A program made the position numbers and the translations under genes. From Pyronema omphalodes (Eukaryota > Ascomycota > Pezizomycetes > Pezizales > Pyronemataceae), in assembly GCA_024516155.1 (NCBI GenBank), contig JAJJXM010000011.1:591501-655500 (forward strand): a DNA stretch of 64,000 bases. The letters are read 5' to 3'. The notes below the pieces were generated by a model, which saw nothing but the letters and a program-made list of their open reading frames with translations, did not search any database and had not been told where the DNA came from. Below, in pieces: positions 1 through 10,898 of the stretch (position 1 is the stretch's first letter; each line of letters begins with the position of its first letter).

Positions 1-1
1 A

Positions 2-142
2 TTGGTGGAACTGAGGACGCCGGCGGAGGAGAAGAGGAGTTTTATGTTTGGGAAAGGGTTTGAGAAGAGACCGGAGAGTTTAGATGGCGAGTATGAGTTT
101 CTGAGTTTGGGAGAGAAGTTGGGGGAGGGTGGTAGTGTATAG
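2..142 (+). CDS. C-terminal end of an unidentified protein, cut by window edge
   Basis: An open frame enters from the left edge and ends at a TAG at 140-142. It gives about 46 residues, polar and charged (for example PAEEKRSFMFGKGFEKRPES), ending in EKLGEGGSV. Composition and codon use look like a real protein tail, and an AT-rich 3' flank begins right after the stop. I do not recognise the family. It could still be a chance open frame, since only 141 bases are visible. Confidence 0.4.
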   Translation: MVELRTPAEEKRSFMFGKGFEKRPESLDGEYEFLSLGEKLGEGGSV

Positions 143-466
143 TGGTTATTTTATTTATAATGTGGATAGTATAAATGGACTTTTGACTTTTTTACCACCA
201 AATTACTTTTGTTTTTTTCGAAATTTATAAATTCTGGAACATGTCTCGTGGCACTGGCTGAATTGTGGGTTTGGCTTGGCGACTGAGACGGATGCATCAA
301 CTTTAGCGCGTATCTAACTCGTTACGTGTTCCTTCGAAGTTCCAACCTAGTGACGGGTAGCGACTAAAGGTAACGAAATCATTATCTCAGCACCACAGCT
401 CTTTCCCACAACTTACGTCTTCAACCCCACCACACGATCAAAAAGCCCCATCACCTACCACCCATT

Positions 467-1081
467 ATGGCCACCTCCACCGAAATCTACACTCAACTAC
501 CTCTCCGCGTCGACCGCGACACCCTCGAAGTTTCCTGCCCCGGCGGAAACCAAGAGCTCCAAGCTTTCCTCGCCGAGTTAAACCAAATGCACAAAGCCTT
601 AAGCATTGAAAAGCGAATGGACGGCGTGCCACCTCCTCCAGTGCCTGTGAACCCCGCGCGTTCCGGCGCTATTGAAAAGCAAAGGGCTGCAGGAAACGCC
701 GCTTTCACTGCCGGCAACTATAAAGAAGCCGTCGTCAAATATTCCCATGGAATTATTATGGCTCTTTCTAGACCGCCCTGGGAACCGGCTCCCCTTATGA
801 AGGAGGAAATTCAGATCCTTTACTCCAATAGAGCTCAGGCGCATCTGCTTTGTAATAATTACCCAGAAGCTCTGGCTGATGCTAGCTTGAGTGTCGATCT
901 TAAGAGACAACAGAATAATAAGGCACATTATAGAAAGGCTAGGGCTTTGAAGGAAATGGGTCGCTTTAGGGAGGCAAGGGATGCTCTGGTCTTTGGATTG
1001 GAGTATGGTGAAGATGCAGCTATGAGGACCTTGTTGACCGAGGTTGAAAAGAGCCTTGAAGCAAAGGGAATTACCTTCTAG
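467..1081 (+). CDS. SEC72: Sec72-like ER translocation subunit with TPR repeats
   Basis: Single-exon 204-residue protein. Residues about 68-200 form TPR-type helical repeats: QRAAGNAAFTAGNYKEAV, then a PPWEP linker, then ILYSNRAQAHLLCNNYPEAL, then KAHYRKARALKEMGRFREA. The short N-terminal region (RVDRDTLEVSCPGG) followed by this TPR block matches fungal proteins annotated as translocation protein Sec72. These belong to the Sec62/Sec63/Sec71/Sec72 complex for post-translational import into the ER, where Sec72 faces the cytosol and binds Hsp70 tails. No signal peptide or membrane segment is seen, as expected. The ATG at 467 is the first in frame after a C-rich leader. A general TPR co-chaperone is the alternative. 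Confidence 0.8.
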   Translation: MATSTEIYTQLPLRVDRDTLEVSCPGGNQELQAFLAELNQMHKALSIEKRMDGVPPPPVPVNPARSGAIEKQRAAGNAAFTAGNYKEAVVKYSHGIIMALSRPPWEPAPLMKEEIQILYSNRAQAHLLCNNYPEALADASLSVDLKRQQNNKAHYRKARALKEMGRFREARDALVFGLEYGEDAAMRTLLTEVEKSLEAKGITF

Positions 1082-4000
1082 AAGGGCATAAAAGAGATGT
1101 TAATGTAATGGGCAATGGGTTATTATCATGTGTTTACGGATCTCGGTTTTTTTTTTTTTTTTTCCCTTTTCCTACCTTTTAAATCGGCTGATCTAAAGTT
1201 CGAAAAATTGGTGCTGGCGACGTAAAGCCTGTCTGGGTTGGCTCAATTTGCTTGGGTTGGGTTTTTTCTTATTTCTTATTTCTTATTCTGTTTTTTTTTA
1301 TTATCATTGTCTTTAAGCCATGCATGCCCTGGCCCGGCGCCCTTAATGTGTTACATGAGAAAATAATAATAACGTTTTGTTAATCATGAAATTAACATCT
1401 ATATAACGGAACACTTCCACAGTAGTAGATTTCGGGATTCTTAGCTCCCCAGATCTCAGCACTCCCTTTTATTCATATGCACATGCCTCTGGAGTCTGAG
1501 TATCCATAATCTTCCTCCCTGCTCTGAAAAAAACAGCACCCAGCCCCATGAAAAGCACTTCAACCTTAACTCCGCTCCAATCCGCTCTCCCGCTCTCCCG
1601 CCTCCTTACCCTTCTAAACTGCACTGTTACTGTACATATGTAAAGCTTACAAACAAACCCCGTGACCAACAACAAAGTGGGCCGTAGCGTGGTGGCGTGA
1701 GTGGTGAAAATAAACATGCACTTTCTGTATCATCGTCATCGTCGTCATCGTTACCGTTGTGCCTATCTAATTATCGATGGACCCAGGCATACGTTTCAGG
1801 TCTTGAGAGATTAAAACGATGAAGTAAAGCAGGATACAGGCTGCAGGCTGCTACTGTAGTGTTCTGGCGTAACTAGATAACTAAATAGATACTGGGTCTT
1901 CCATATGTGACACTACGCCTTAGTCCTTTGCTACATATGAACTCAGTGTTATGTATACTGTAGATAGATAGATAGATTACGGATATGTGCTACGAAATTA
2001 TAAAACTATGAAGTAGTAAATGTTTATAGATAACGGCTTGAAGTTTGTGGAAGGTGTAGAAATGAGCTTGAAATTGATAGTAAGGTAAGGTAAAGGAAAG
2101 TTGGAAAGGTAAAGTTATATCCCAAGACAAGAGGTCTAAGGATAGGGTTGGTTATTATGTAGAGATTAAAGAGTTGGGCGGGAGGGTTCTTTTCTGCCCA
2201 TAAAGTTATGCTATCATGGATTTTGGATATTGGATTCTAGGGGAGGAAACTCGGGATTGTGGAAATATAGGTAGGTATGGCTTGTAGGATATATAGAGAA
2301 ATGGTTCCCGATGAATACGTATTGTGGATTTGGGGTTATAATGATGGGATGGTGGAGGTTGGAAATTTTTGAATCATAAATGGAAGGAGGAAATATAAAG
2401 TGGGAGATGTTTCTTTTTTGGATTCCACTTACTTACTGAAAAGTATTTCAGTTCGGCTAACTACATATTCTGAGCTACTAAACTTACTGTTGTGGTGTGA
2501 TTACTAGCTCAAACGTGTAGGAATCCCCCCCCCCCCCCCCTCCACCACTATGCTGGCATAATACATTGACGTTTGCATATATGTATATGAATGTTATGGC
2601 TTTTTTATATAACTAACATTGCGTCATCAGCAGTTATTGGTGATGTATATGAAGGGCTGAAAATAAGGGGGTTTTTACTAAGAACATGGCCGAAAATTGA
2701 CAATTGTTGCTGTAAATGGATGTATCTCATCGTGACTTTTGTCGAATCGTCATAAATTGGTATTTTGAAACTAATTTACGGTCATTCTTTTGCATTGCTG
2801 TGGCGTGGTTGTGGAAACATCGAGTATTGTGGTGGATGATTATGAAATCATAATGGAGTTCCTGCATTGATGTCAAGCAGTGATTAATTAATGTTTTTAT
2901 GGAATGGAAGTTGTAGAAAGTCAATTAGACAGTTAATGATTCTTGTGCGATATGATTAACTTCAATTTGCGGCTGAATCCATGTATTATAAGGAATAGTT
3001 CAACAAGTGGAACCAGAATTGAAAGAGTATAATTATATAACCTCAACAGACACCCAATGGATTATGTCGGCACTTAACTGAATCTTAGATTGATTCAAAT
3101 ATGTTTATAATACTTCCGTATGAACTAATTGGCCCATTCTAATATTCCGTTTCGCCGCATAAAGTCGGAGGAATGGACTTCGTATTTTGACACCTTTAAA
3201 ATATCACCTCCACATAATATGCCGATGGGCTAATAAGAGGCGATTGTCATTGACTAGTTGGGGAAATTATGTGAGAAATGTTCGTATGATTATGAGATGC
3301 AGTAATTGCCGGCATACCAATCTCGGTATAGCTGCGTATTCAAAACAGCGGGGAGTAACGTGACGTATGATACCTCCTGAGTGCAATTTGGAATAACGAA
3401 ACATCCCGCCTTGTAAATGTTTTTATGAGCTCTAGGCCTCCATTGTTGTATTTTCGTATTAATATTGTAGCCGATCAATGGTCTCAAATATGTGTCTTCT
3501 CCAACGACTAGCCGATTTGGTATGCAAAAATGACCTCCAATACATTAAGGTTTGTTTATCGGCGTCTAAAAGTCCGACAATTTTCGCGTGCTGGCACCAG
3601 GAAATGCCCGATGTCTTTAATGCATGTCAGTCCCCGGAGAAACATCTTCTTCTCAATCATATTTTTATCGGAAGTGACTTGCATTATGCATGACGCAGAA
3701 TTTTTTGAGACAACTTCATGGATATGCCGGGCTGGGACGCCAGGGGTCACCTACATCCGTTTGCGCATGAGATTTATGGTTCATCACTACGGACTTCAAG
3801 TCACCGCACCCAAGGTATTGGAACCGATTGTCAGATTTTGACCTGCAGCCAAAAACAAGCACGATCGTGCCAAACATGAGTACCAATCATATCCATTATC
3901 TATTGTTTTTTTGTTTGTCTCTTCGTTTGACAATCATCTTACTCTGCTAACAATAAACCATCACCCCCCAGTAATTCAGCATCCTCATCTTCTTCTCCGT

Positions 4001-4146
4001 CATACCTAAACAATGCAATAAACTTTCTATTCAAGCATTCCTTGCGCATCCTGTTCGCTTGTCTAAATCCATTCAATATGGCTGGACTATACATTTGACG
4101 CCATCCTATCAGTCATATAGCATTAATATTATAGCTCAATAATCAC
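1082..4146. other. Gene-free stretch with homopolymers and simple repeats
   Basis: No convincing gene on either strand; the longest open frames (82 and 103 codons) have no recognisable protein character. It holds a T17 run at 1147-1163, a short GATA/TAGA run near 1963-1978 and a C16 run at 2525-2540. The segment from 2400 to 3400 is AT-rich. Confidence 0.6.
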
Positions 4147-4620
4147 TCACCAGTGTTCACCAAATGGGGCGCTCTTACTTTCTCCTGCAAGGTCCGCAAA
4201 TAACGTTTTTACCCCAAATGCCACATCCTGTACCCGTACTCCATCTTCTCTGTTTATCTCGACGCAACGACCCGGAACAACAACTAGAAATGTCGTCAAT
4301 GCTGGTTCTGTGGCATATTGGTCTTTGATTGGACAATTCGAAAGTGGTGTTCCGGTGTGTGAAATCGTTATCGGTATATCTGGAATAGCCCAGTCGCTTT
4401 TGAGGCTTGTGAATATCGGGTGAATCTTGACTGGTGCGCGGAGAAACGTTGTATTTGGTTCTGGCGGCTGGAGAAATAGTTGTCGTCGGAATCGTTGAGA
4501 AGAAAGGATTGTTGATTGCCAGAGACTACAAACTCTTCTACAGAGAAGTAGTGATTCCACTGGAAGGTGTTCAAAGATGTCGGTGAGAAGAAAGTAGGGG
4601 ATTTCCATTTTTGTGTTCAT
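4147..4620 (-). CDS. Small F-box domain protein
   Basis: 157 residues. The first ~45 residues are a typical fungal F-box: EIPYFLLTDIFEHLPVESLL followed by LCRRVCSLWQSTILSSQRFR. F-boxes bind Skp1 and bring targets to SCF ubiquitin ligases. The rest (FLQPPEPNTTFLRAPVKIHP and onwards) shows no known substrate-binding repeat, so the target is unknown. It resembles the short lineage-specific F-box proteins common in ascomycetes. The stop codon TGA overlaps a good splice-donor sequence (GTGAGT, 4150-4145 on the minus strand), so a short extra 3' exon is possible, although I found no well-placed acceptor. Confidence 0.75.
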   Translation of the reverse strand: MNTKMEIPYFLLTDIFEHLPVESLLLCRRVCSLWQSTILSSQRFRRQLFLQPPEPNTTFLRAPVKIHPIFTSLKSDWAIPDIPITISHTGTPLSNCPIKDQYATEPALTTFLVVVPGRCVEINREDGVRVQDVAFGVKTLFADLAGESKSAPFGEHW

Positions 4621-5581
4621 GATGTTCTCGAAGTCTCAGATTTGGTAGTGTGAACGGGAGGCGCTCTGGGGAACTATATGTAGTCGAAGGCTATAAGGCC
4701 CAAGGCATATAAACGATAGTGTTGCAGTGATATGAATTGTTTAAGATATCAGAAAAATAAAAATAATCAATTGGAGTTCATTAACCACTTCTAGAATATC
4801 TGAATATTTGCCGGTCGTAGTGCAGCCGTCCTGTGGAGATTTGTCAGGGGACTCGGTAGTTGCATGCAGATTCTCATGTTTCATACACTTCGTCCACCAG
4901 AGGATAAAGGATAAACCTGCACTTTTGCGCTGAACTCATTCACTGATGCTCACTGGATACACCACGCTGAAGAATCCTTCGATTGCATAATGTGGCTGCA
5001 GCTTGCTGAACTGTTGATTCACTTGCAGTAAATGGCAAGCCACACAGACCTGCTGACAAGTGTCGATAACTTGAGGCACATGTGGTTGCACATCTGCTTG
5101 AAAATAAAAATAAAAAAATAAAGCAAAAGCTTGGATGAAGGGTTGTCAGCATATAGAATCCCAATTGTCTTACTTGGTAATGAGACAGGAGCCGTCCAAA
5201 CGCATTCCAAAGGCGCATTGCCATGCTACCACTTTTCTTCATTTAGGAAGCTACATCCGCAAAAAGAGAAATACAAGATCCGTACTAAGGATAAAGGAAT
5301 TTTTGATCGATACCATGTAGTTACCGCGGTGGCTGATTATTTTGGCGGATAGAGATCATGGCACCCGCTCAACTCCTCATTATTTATTTTTGGTGCAGAA
5401 TACACATTACTACACTTTCCGTGCATTATCGTTCCTCATCATCGCCCACCTAGACTTCCTGATATCATCTTCCGTAGCCCTAAAAACAACCAAGAAATAA
5501 ATAATACAGACACCTCATTTTTACACTAACTAAATTGACTCCATAACTCTGGAAATTAAACTGCGTCATATAAGAATGAGC
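4621..5581. other. Intergenic, nothing recognised
   Basis: Contains overlapping 60-100 codon open frames on both strands near 4940-5350 without domain signals or splice logic. Taken as the F-box promoter side plus the 3' flank of the CCDC47-like gene. Confidence 0.5.
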
Positions 5582-6978
5582 CTACTGCTTGCGACCCATC
5601 TTCTTCATCATATCCTTCCTCTCCTTCTCACGCTCCTTCTCAAGGAACTTCTTCTGCTCGGCGGCGCTCATGCCCCGGAGCTTAGCGTCACGGTCGGCCT
5701 TCTTCTTCTCGGCCAACTTAGTCTCACGCTCCTCCTTGGTCTCGTCCTCAATGGAACGCTTAAGCTTCTTCTGCTCATCATCACGGGTAGCCTTAACCTT
5801 GCGGAGAACCTCAGGGCGGAAGTGGGCGTTGGCAACAAGGTGATCAACAAGGCGGATAAAAGCACTGACAAGTCTCTGAAGAGCCTCAGGGTTGGTAGAA
5901 TCAGAGGGCATAGTAAGTTCAAGAGTGATGCGCTTGCGAGGAGCGTAATCAGCGAGCCTAGAATTGTTAGTTTATGCTGTTCATTTCGGCACAGGAAGAA
6001 AAACATACTTGGAGGGCTTTTCCTTGGGCATGTCGGAAACAATAAGGTACTCCAAAAAGTCACTGCACTCGGGAATGACGTCCTTGAGCTGCTGGTAGAG
6101 ACACATATCTCCAACCTCCTTGCTCTCTCCCATAACGGCGGCCCAATTGGGGAGTCCCTCCCAGTCGCTGGTGCGGGTCAAGGAAAGATCGTAGCGCTCC
6201 TCTCTGTGCTTCTTCATGCAACGCTTGTTGACAATGGCCCAAATAAAGTTATCGTACTTAGAGCTTCCAGAGGCAGCTTTGGGAGGCTCGCCACCGTCGA
6301 AGGGAGCAATGGTCATAGTGATAGTGTCGGTAGGCTGGGGCATAGCATCGAAGAAGAAGGCAAAAACAATCTCGGCCATCCAGGCAACGGGATTGTGACG
6401 TTTCTGGAGCTTAATAGTGGTGTGCATGAACTGGATGTTCTGTCTTCCAGAGGCGTAAGAAACATACTCCGTCTGCGTGTTCTCCTGGATAGCAGCATCG
6501 GCGTCAAGAACATTGTTGTCGAGAGTGTTAGGCTTTCCCTGCTCAGAGAAACCGACAAGCGCGAATTCCTTGGTAAGGACCGGGGCAATCGCAGCAATGA
6601 ATCCAGCGGCAATGCTACGGTTGCGGCGGGCTCCCCACATGTGGATTCCAACAATAAATATGATCAGAAGAATAATGTAGCCCTCGGTCCGGAATTCACT
6701 GAGGGAGTGACGCTCCCATACGGCGTACCACGGGCTATCGAAACCGGCGGGAGCGCCTAGAGGTGTGTTAGACGCGAAAGACAGCGGAGAAATCGTCGCA
6801 GCTGACTCTGCGGCCGGTGCGGCAACGGCAGGGGACGCAGTAGCGAAATCCGCGAAGTCTGACAGATGGTGTAAGCCGATGCTAAACTGAAATCAATACA
6901 GTGTGCCCTACCATCGTCCGTGACCGCAGAAGCTGAAGCGCTCGCGGCCTTGAACACTTTTCCAATGAGGTCGGCCAT
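5582..6978 (-). CDS. CCDC47-like ER membrane protein (DUF1682), PAT complex type
   Basis: Three exons on the minus strand: 6978-6912, 6858-6009 and 5957-5582, giving 430 residues. Introns are 53 nt (6911-6859) and 51 nt (6008-5958, donor GTATGT, branch CTAAC). Order: Ala/Ser-rich N-terminal region, one membrane segment at about residues 83-97 (YIILLIIFIVGIHMWGA), a long cytosolic DUF1682 domain (ending GDMCLYQQLKDVIPECSDF, EYLIVSDMPKEKPSK), then a highly charged coiled coil (EETKEERETKLAEKKK-type) ending KKMGRKQ. In animals CCDC47 is part of the PAT complex that helps insert multipass proteins at the ER and affects calcium. The role in fungi is inferred from family. The codon-biased reading frame suggests strong expression. 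Confidence 0.85.
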
Positions 6979-7431
6979 GGCGAAAGACAAACAAAGAGAT
7001 CCTCAATTGAAGAGGAGAAGAAAGAAAAGATTTGGCCTGACTTTCCTTCGAATGCAGGATGGGATGAGGAAATATAGAAGGGAGTGAAGGAGTGAGTCCC
7101 TGCCTTGAAAGTCGGTGGAAGGTGAGAGGTGTCGTTAACACTAGCGCGCTGCTATTATCCGTCCACGAATCGCCGCAAAACAACCTTAAATAGTGTGCCC
7201 CCACGGGGGGCGCCAAATGCAATGAAATATGTCTATGATATGGTATTGAATATGAGATTAAAATGGTAAACAGACTATAGTCTGCATAAAACCGGGAGTC
7301 TCCATACACTACACAATTGTTTCCACGTCACACAAAGAAAGCAGGTTTTATTGACAGATATTCTATAGACCTCTTCCTCTCTCTATCTTCATCTTCGCAC
7401 CAAAACGAAATCGTCCACCACAATGGCAGAC
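6979..7431. promoter_or_regulatory. Upstream region of the CCDC47-like gene and 3' flank of COX7
   Basis: About 450 bp between the CCDC47-like ATG (6978, minus) and the COX7 stop (7432). It contains a G/C block near 7198-7214 (five C, AC, six G) able to form a short hairpin. No other feature is supported. Confidence 0.4.
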
Positions 7432-8080
7432 TTAAACGAGGGTCTTCTTTCCCTGTTATTCCCAATTGCGCAATTAGTATCCTCCCGTACCGGTAACGAG
7501 TGATCGGAGAACGTACAGCGACCATGCGGCACATGGCGTAGAAGGTTCCAACGGATCCAAGTCCGAGGATGGCGAGGTAGGGGTAGACGAGCATCTTGGA
7601 GCGGGGGTGCTGCAAAAAAGTCAGTCCTAACTTCATATTACTGATATCCCCGCCACGCCGTCTCTGTCGACCACAGCTCTGCTGCATGCTGTATGCGATG
7701 TTCGATATTTTCGGTCTCCGGCCATTATCGAGTCTTCCTCAAGCTAATCCCCCACCATCAACCCATAACATCCACCTCTTAAATCCATCAGATTCCTAAA
7801 GCCGGAGACCGAGTTTGTTCCGTTGTTGCGGTCATGCAGGTAACAGCGAAGCCGTCGGAGTGGATGGGTTCTTCGTTACGAACCTTCATCCAGAGTCTGA
7901 CACCATCGTCACGCTGGTAGAGCCTCTGGTAGTGAGGGACCTTGTTCTCCTTGTAAAGCATTCCACTGTCCACAATCAACTTGTGTTAGCGCAATTTCCG
8001 GTATCCTCGGTTGCCATTCTGCCGGCTTCGAGGTCTTCGTCGGGACGATAGTGGTGGGCGGGAGATAAGACGTACGCCAT
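7432..8080 (-). CDS. COX7: Cytochrome c oxidase subunit VII (Cox7)
   Basis: Four exons on the minus strand: 8080-8076 (ATG GC only), 7965-7884, 7609-7517 and 7452-7432, encoding 66 residues. Phases close exactly: MAGMLYKENKVPHYQRLYQR, DDGVRLWMK, HPRSKMLVYPYLAILGLG, SVGTFYAMCRMVA, GKKTLV. The HPRS/YPY motif followed by one hydrophobic segment and a basic tail matches fungal Cox7, a small single-pass subunit of complex IV in the inner mitochondrial membrane. Introns: 8075-7966 (donor GTACGT), 7883-7610 (274 nt, long for this window, donor GTTCGT) and 7516-7453 (donor GTACGT, branch TACTAAT). Too fragmented to show as one open frame. It shares a 250-bp divergent promoter with TRS20. Confidence 0.85.
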
Positions 8081-8331
8081 TTTTGAGTGTAGTTCGGGTT
8101 GTTGAGTGGAGAGTGAAACTGAAGGCGTGCAACGACGGTTGTGAGGGGATGTTATCGGGGGCGGACGGCAATCCTTTGGCGCGAAAGAGAAAGTCGGATG
8201 TCATCGCCTACCAGGCTTACTAAGTCACATCTTATCTGATTGAGCTAGCTAGTTCATGCTCTTGTCCAACGTCAATCCGCTCCCCGACCTACCCATCAGC
8301 AACTTCGACAGCTCGTAACATATTCAAAACC
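8081..8331. promoter_or_regulatory. Bidirectional promoter COX7 / TRS20
   Basis: 251 bp separate the COX7 ATG (minus) and the TRS20 ATG (plus), so regulatory sites for both genes must lie here or in the first introns. No TATA box is obvious. Confidence 0.55.
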
Positions 8332-8874
8332 ATGACGTTCTACTTTGCCATAATAGGAACGAAGGACAACCCTATTTACGAGACCGAGTTCGGGACCTCG
8401 AAGCAGGGCGGCGACGGGAATGCGCGGGTGAGCTGATTCACTCTACACGTCCAGCAGGAAGCTCCTAACAGCACTGACAGTTCCCTGATGAGCAACGTCC
8501 GATGAACCAGTTTATTCTCCACTCGGCGCTTGATATTGTCGAAGAAGTACAGTGGGTCCAGAAAGAGCTCTACCTGAAAACGGTTGACCGCTTTAATAAC
8601 CTTCTTGTGTCGTGTTTTCTTACAGCTGGAAGTATGTTATCTTCCTTGAGCGTGTCGCAGCCAACGGCGTGGGGAGCTGGTTTTAACTTGAGCAGATATC
8701 AAATTCCTCCTGTTGCATGATTCTAAGGCAGAAGACCCAATCCGCCAATTTCTCACAGACGTCCACGAAGCTTATGTTAAGACCTTGATGAACCCCTTCT
8801 ACGAAGTTGACATGAGAATTACAAGTGTTGTTTTCGACTCGAAAGTCAAAGCTGCAGCAAAGAAATACCTTTGA
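8332..8874 (+). CDS. TRS20: TRAPP complex subunit Trs20 (sedlin, TRAPPC2)
   Basis: Three exons, 8332-8427, 8481-8631 and 8696-8874, give 141 residues, the normal length for sedlin. It opens MTFYFAIIGTKDNPIYETEF. Conserved blocks include FPDEQRPMNQFILHSALDIV, ELYLKTVDRF, TAGNIKFLLLHD and the C-terminal VHEAYVKTLMNPFYEVDMRI followed by FDSKVKAAAKKYL. Trs20 is a longin-fold core subunit of the TRAPP tethering complexes, which act as Rab/Ypt exchange factors in ER-Golgi traffic and autophagy. Introns are 53 nt (8428-8480, donor GTGAGC) and 64 nt (8632-8695, donor GTATGT, acceptor GAGCAG). The splice reconstruction restores the family sequence without gaps. Confidence 0.92.
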
Positions 8875-9572
8875 AAATAAAGGTAACAAATCACTTGTTT
8901 ACGCGGCGTTAATGGGTCCTTATTTGGTTTTACGGAAGTAGCTATGGACGGATTATTGTTGTAATATAGATATTGGGTTACCCAAGGGCAGGCGTTCTAT
9001 TTGGAAAGTAATTTCACAAAGAAAATGGGAGTATTTGCCCCGATACGAAGGATTAGTATCGTCAGATACAGCCCCCAAAAATCGGGCATGATCAGGCTTG
9101 AAATATACTAAATTTCAAGGTCGTTATGTTCTTATAATTCAAGACTTTGAAATACAGATTGGGGGTTGAAACGAAGTAGAATTCACCGAAACTCCGCTCG
9201 CATAACTTCGTGAAAAAATGGCAAAATGCCATTCCATGTCCCATGGGCCTTCCAGGCCGTATTATTCGACAAAGAGGAATCCTGAAAAGCTTGTACGAGT
9301 GAAATCTCGTAGATTCGTCTGAATACAGACATGCCGACAAAAAGCACTAAATCCCAAGTAGGTACAGAACACCAGCACAACCCTTTTTTATTGAACCGAA
9401 AAAGCTTTATACCCAAGAAAAAGAAAAGACATTTATGCCTATAATTTAACAGTTAGCTTTTGCGTTTGACATTTGGCGCATGTATCGATTAAAACATTAG
9501 ATTTGCAGAATTTTGTTGAATCCTCAAATCTCATGTCGCAGATTTCATCCTACGCCCAATCCGCCAAAAGGA
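8875..9572. other. Intergenic between convergent TRS20 and RPL35
   Basis: AT-rich convergent 3' flanks of two genes. The open frames at 9092-9416 on the minus strand are short, overlapping and without domain character. Confidence 0.5.
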
Positions 9573-10191
9573 CTATCGTACCTTGATGGCGTACTTCCTC
9601 TGGGGGAAGTAGATGTTCTTCTTCTTCTCCTTCTCGGTCTTGAGGGAAGCCTCGTGCTTGGTCAAACGACGACGGATGGCGCGGGTCTTCTTGGCGCGGA
9701 GGTCAAGAGGCATGTACTTCTTGTTCTTGTAGAAGACACGGAGCTGCTGGCGCTGCTTGGCGTTGATGATGGTCAAAGTACGAGCAACGGACTTGCGGAC
9801 GTCGTGGCTACAGCGCAATCAGCCTCCAATTCATTCCTTCCAATTCCGCGGATTTCGGGGGTTCTGATTCGCGATAAAAATGGGTTCGGCGTACATCTTG
9901 GTGAGCTTGGTGTTGTTTCCACCGACGATCTTCTGGACGCGGAGGTTGGTGAGCTCGTTCTTGAGCTCGTCAACCTGCTTGACGAGGTCCTCCTTGGACT
10001 TGGTCCACAACTGGGCGGCTTTAACTCCGGGCTATCCGTTCGCGTGCGAGTCAGCACTTTCTGTCCCAATTCCCTTGTAGTTCCACCCAAATTCCACCGT
10101 TTCCGCCATTTGCGCCTTCGTTTCGTGATTCTTTCGAAATTCCAGGAAATGCGATCTGCGTAGTGGGGAGGAGCGTGCGGACACGTACCAT
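9573..10191 (-). CDS. RPL35: 60S ribosomal protein L35 (uL29)
   Basis: Three exons on the minus strand: 10191-10189 (the ATG alone), 10031-9895 and 9807-9573, giving 124 residues. Sequence: M, then [100 protein letters not shown], ending [12 protein letters not shown]. This is uL29 of the large ribosomal subunit, near the peptide exit tunnel. Intron 1 (10188-10032, 157 nt, donor GTACGT, acceptor GATAG) splits directly after the start codon; intron 2 (9894-9808, 87 nt) falls inside the Ile codon of TKIHD. The promoter carries an inverted telobox (10358-10377). Confidence 0.95.
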
Positions 10192-10898
10192 GGTGTCTGT
10201 CGTCGGGTAAAATTGACGGGGTTGCTGGGCGGATTTGTCGTGAGTCTCGATAATTCGGCAGTGGGCAATTCCCTCGCGTCGCTAAGCTCGAATTCCCAGT
10301 GGGCGCTAGTGTGGCACACAAACCCTTGATTAAGCAGTCCTGTGGATCTGATAAGATGATTAGGGTGGACCCTAATCACACGTTTAGCGCACGGAGAAGA
10401 CCTGCAACCAACCCAGAACTTGCCAAGCCAACGCAACAAGACATTCCACATGTATTGCGCCGTGAACATCGCTTGCAATCCGGCTGAAGATGACACATTC
10501 ACGAAGGGTGAGACAGCGGTATGTTTAGGAACGGCATGCCTTTGCGTCGACTTTCATATCCGATCTCATCGGTATGTTGTTCTCAAAATGCCTGGGTGTT
10601 GCAAGTTGAACGAGAGTAGATTGGGTTGTCGGCTGTAAGGCTTCTGGAGCAGAGTTGCCTGTAACCAACTTCCCGTAAACATGTGTGAAAGCCGGAGCAA
10701 GAAACAGAGCGCATCTGCGCACGTCATATGTGAATGCGGGGCCTTCTAAAACTACCGAAGAGTGTAGGGCTGGGTTGACTTGGCGCTTATGAGCTCGGAC
10801 CCTTGATGCAAGGCAGTGCAAGCTTACGGGCGCCGCGATCTTGAACGAACGCCCTTCCGCGAATACTCTCAACATACACCTGCGACTCACGCATCTCC
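10192..10898. promoter_or_regulatory. Divergent intergenic region RPL35 / GOS1
   Basis: About 700 bp between two divergent start codons. The notable site is the palindromic telobox described separately. The small open frames here overlap each other on both strands and look like noise. Confidence 0.5.
10358..10377. promoter_or_regulatory. Inverted telobox pair upstream of RPL35
   Basis: Perfect inverted repeat GATTAGGGT-GG-ACCCTAATC, 167 bp upstream of the RPL35 ATG. Each arm contains TTAGGGT/ACCCTAA, the telomere-like box bound by Tbf1-type Myb factors, which drive ribosomal protein genes in several ascomycetes. That it acts here is inferred from sequence and position. Confidence 0.55.

Noticed and set aside
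4106..4150. 45-nt intron extending the F-box gene
   Set aside because: Donor is good, but the branch-like CTGAT lies only a few bases from the acceptor; at most seven codons would change.
5576..6760. 394-codon plus-strand open frame
   Set aside because: Antisense shadow of the strongly codon-biased CCDC47-like exon; Leu-rich content follows from the opposite strand.
9513..10163. 216-codon plus-strand open frame
   Set aside because: Antisense to RPL35 exons and introns.
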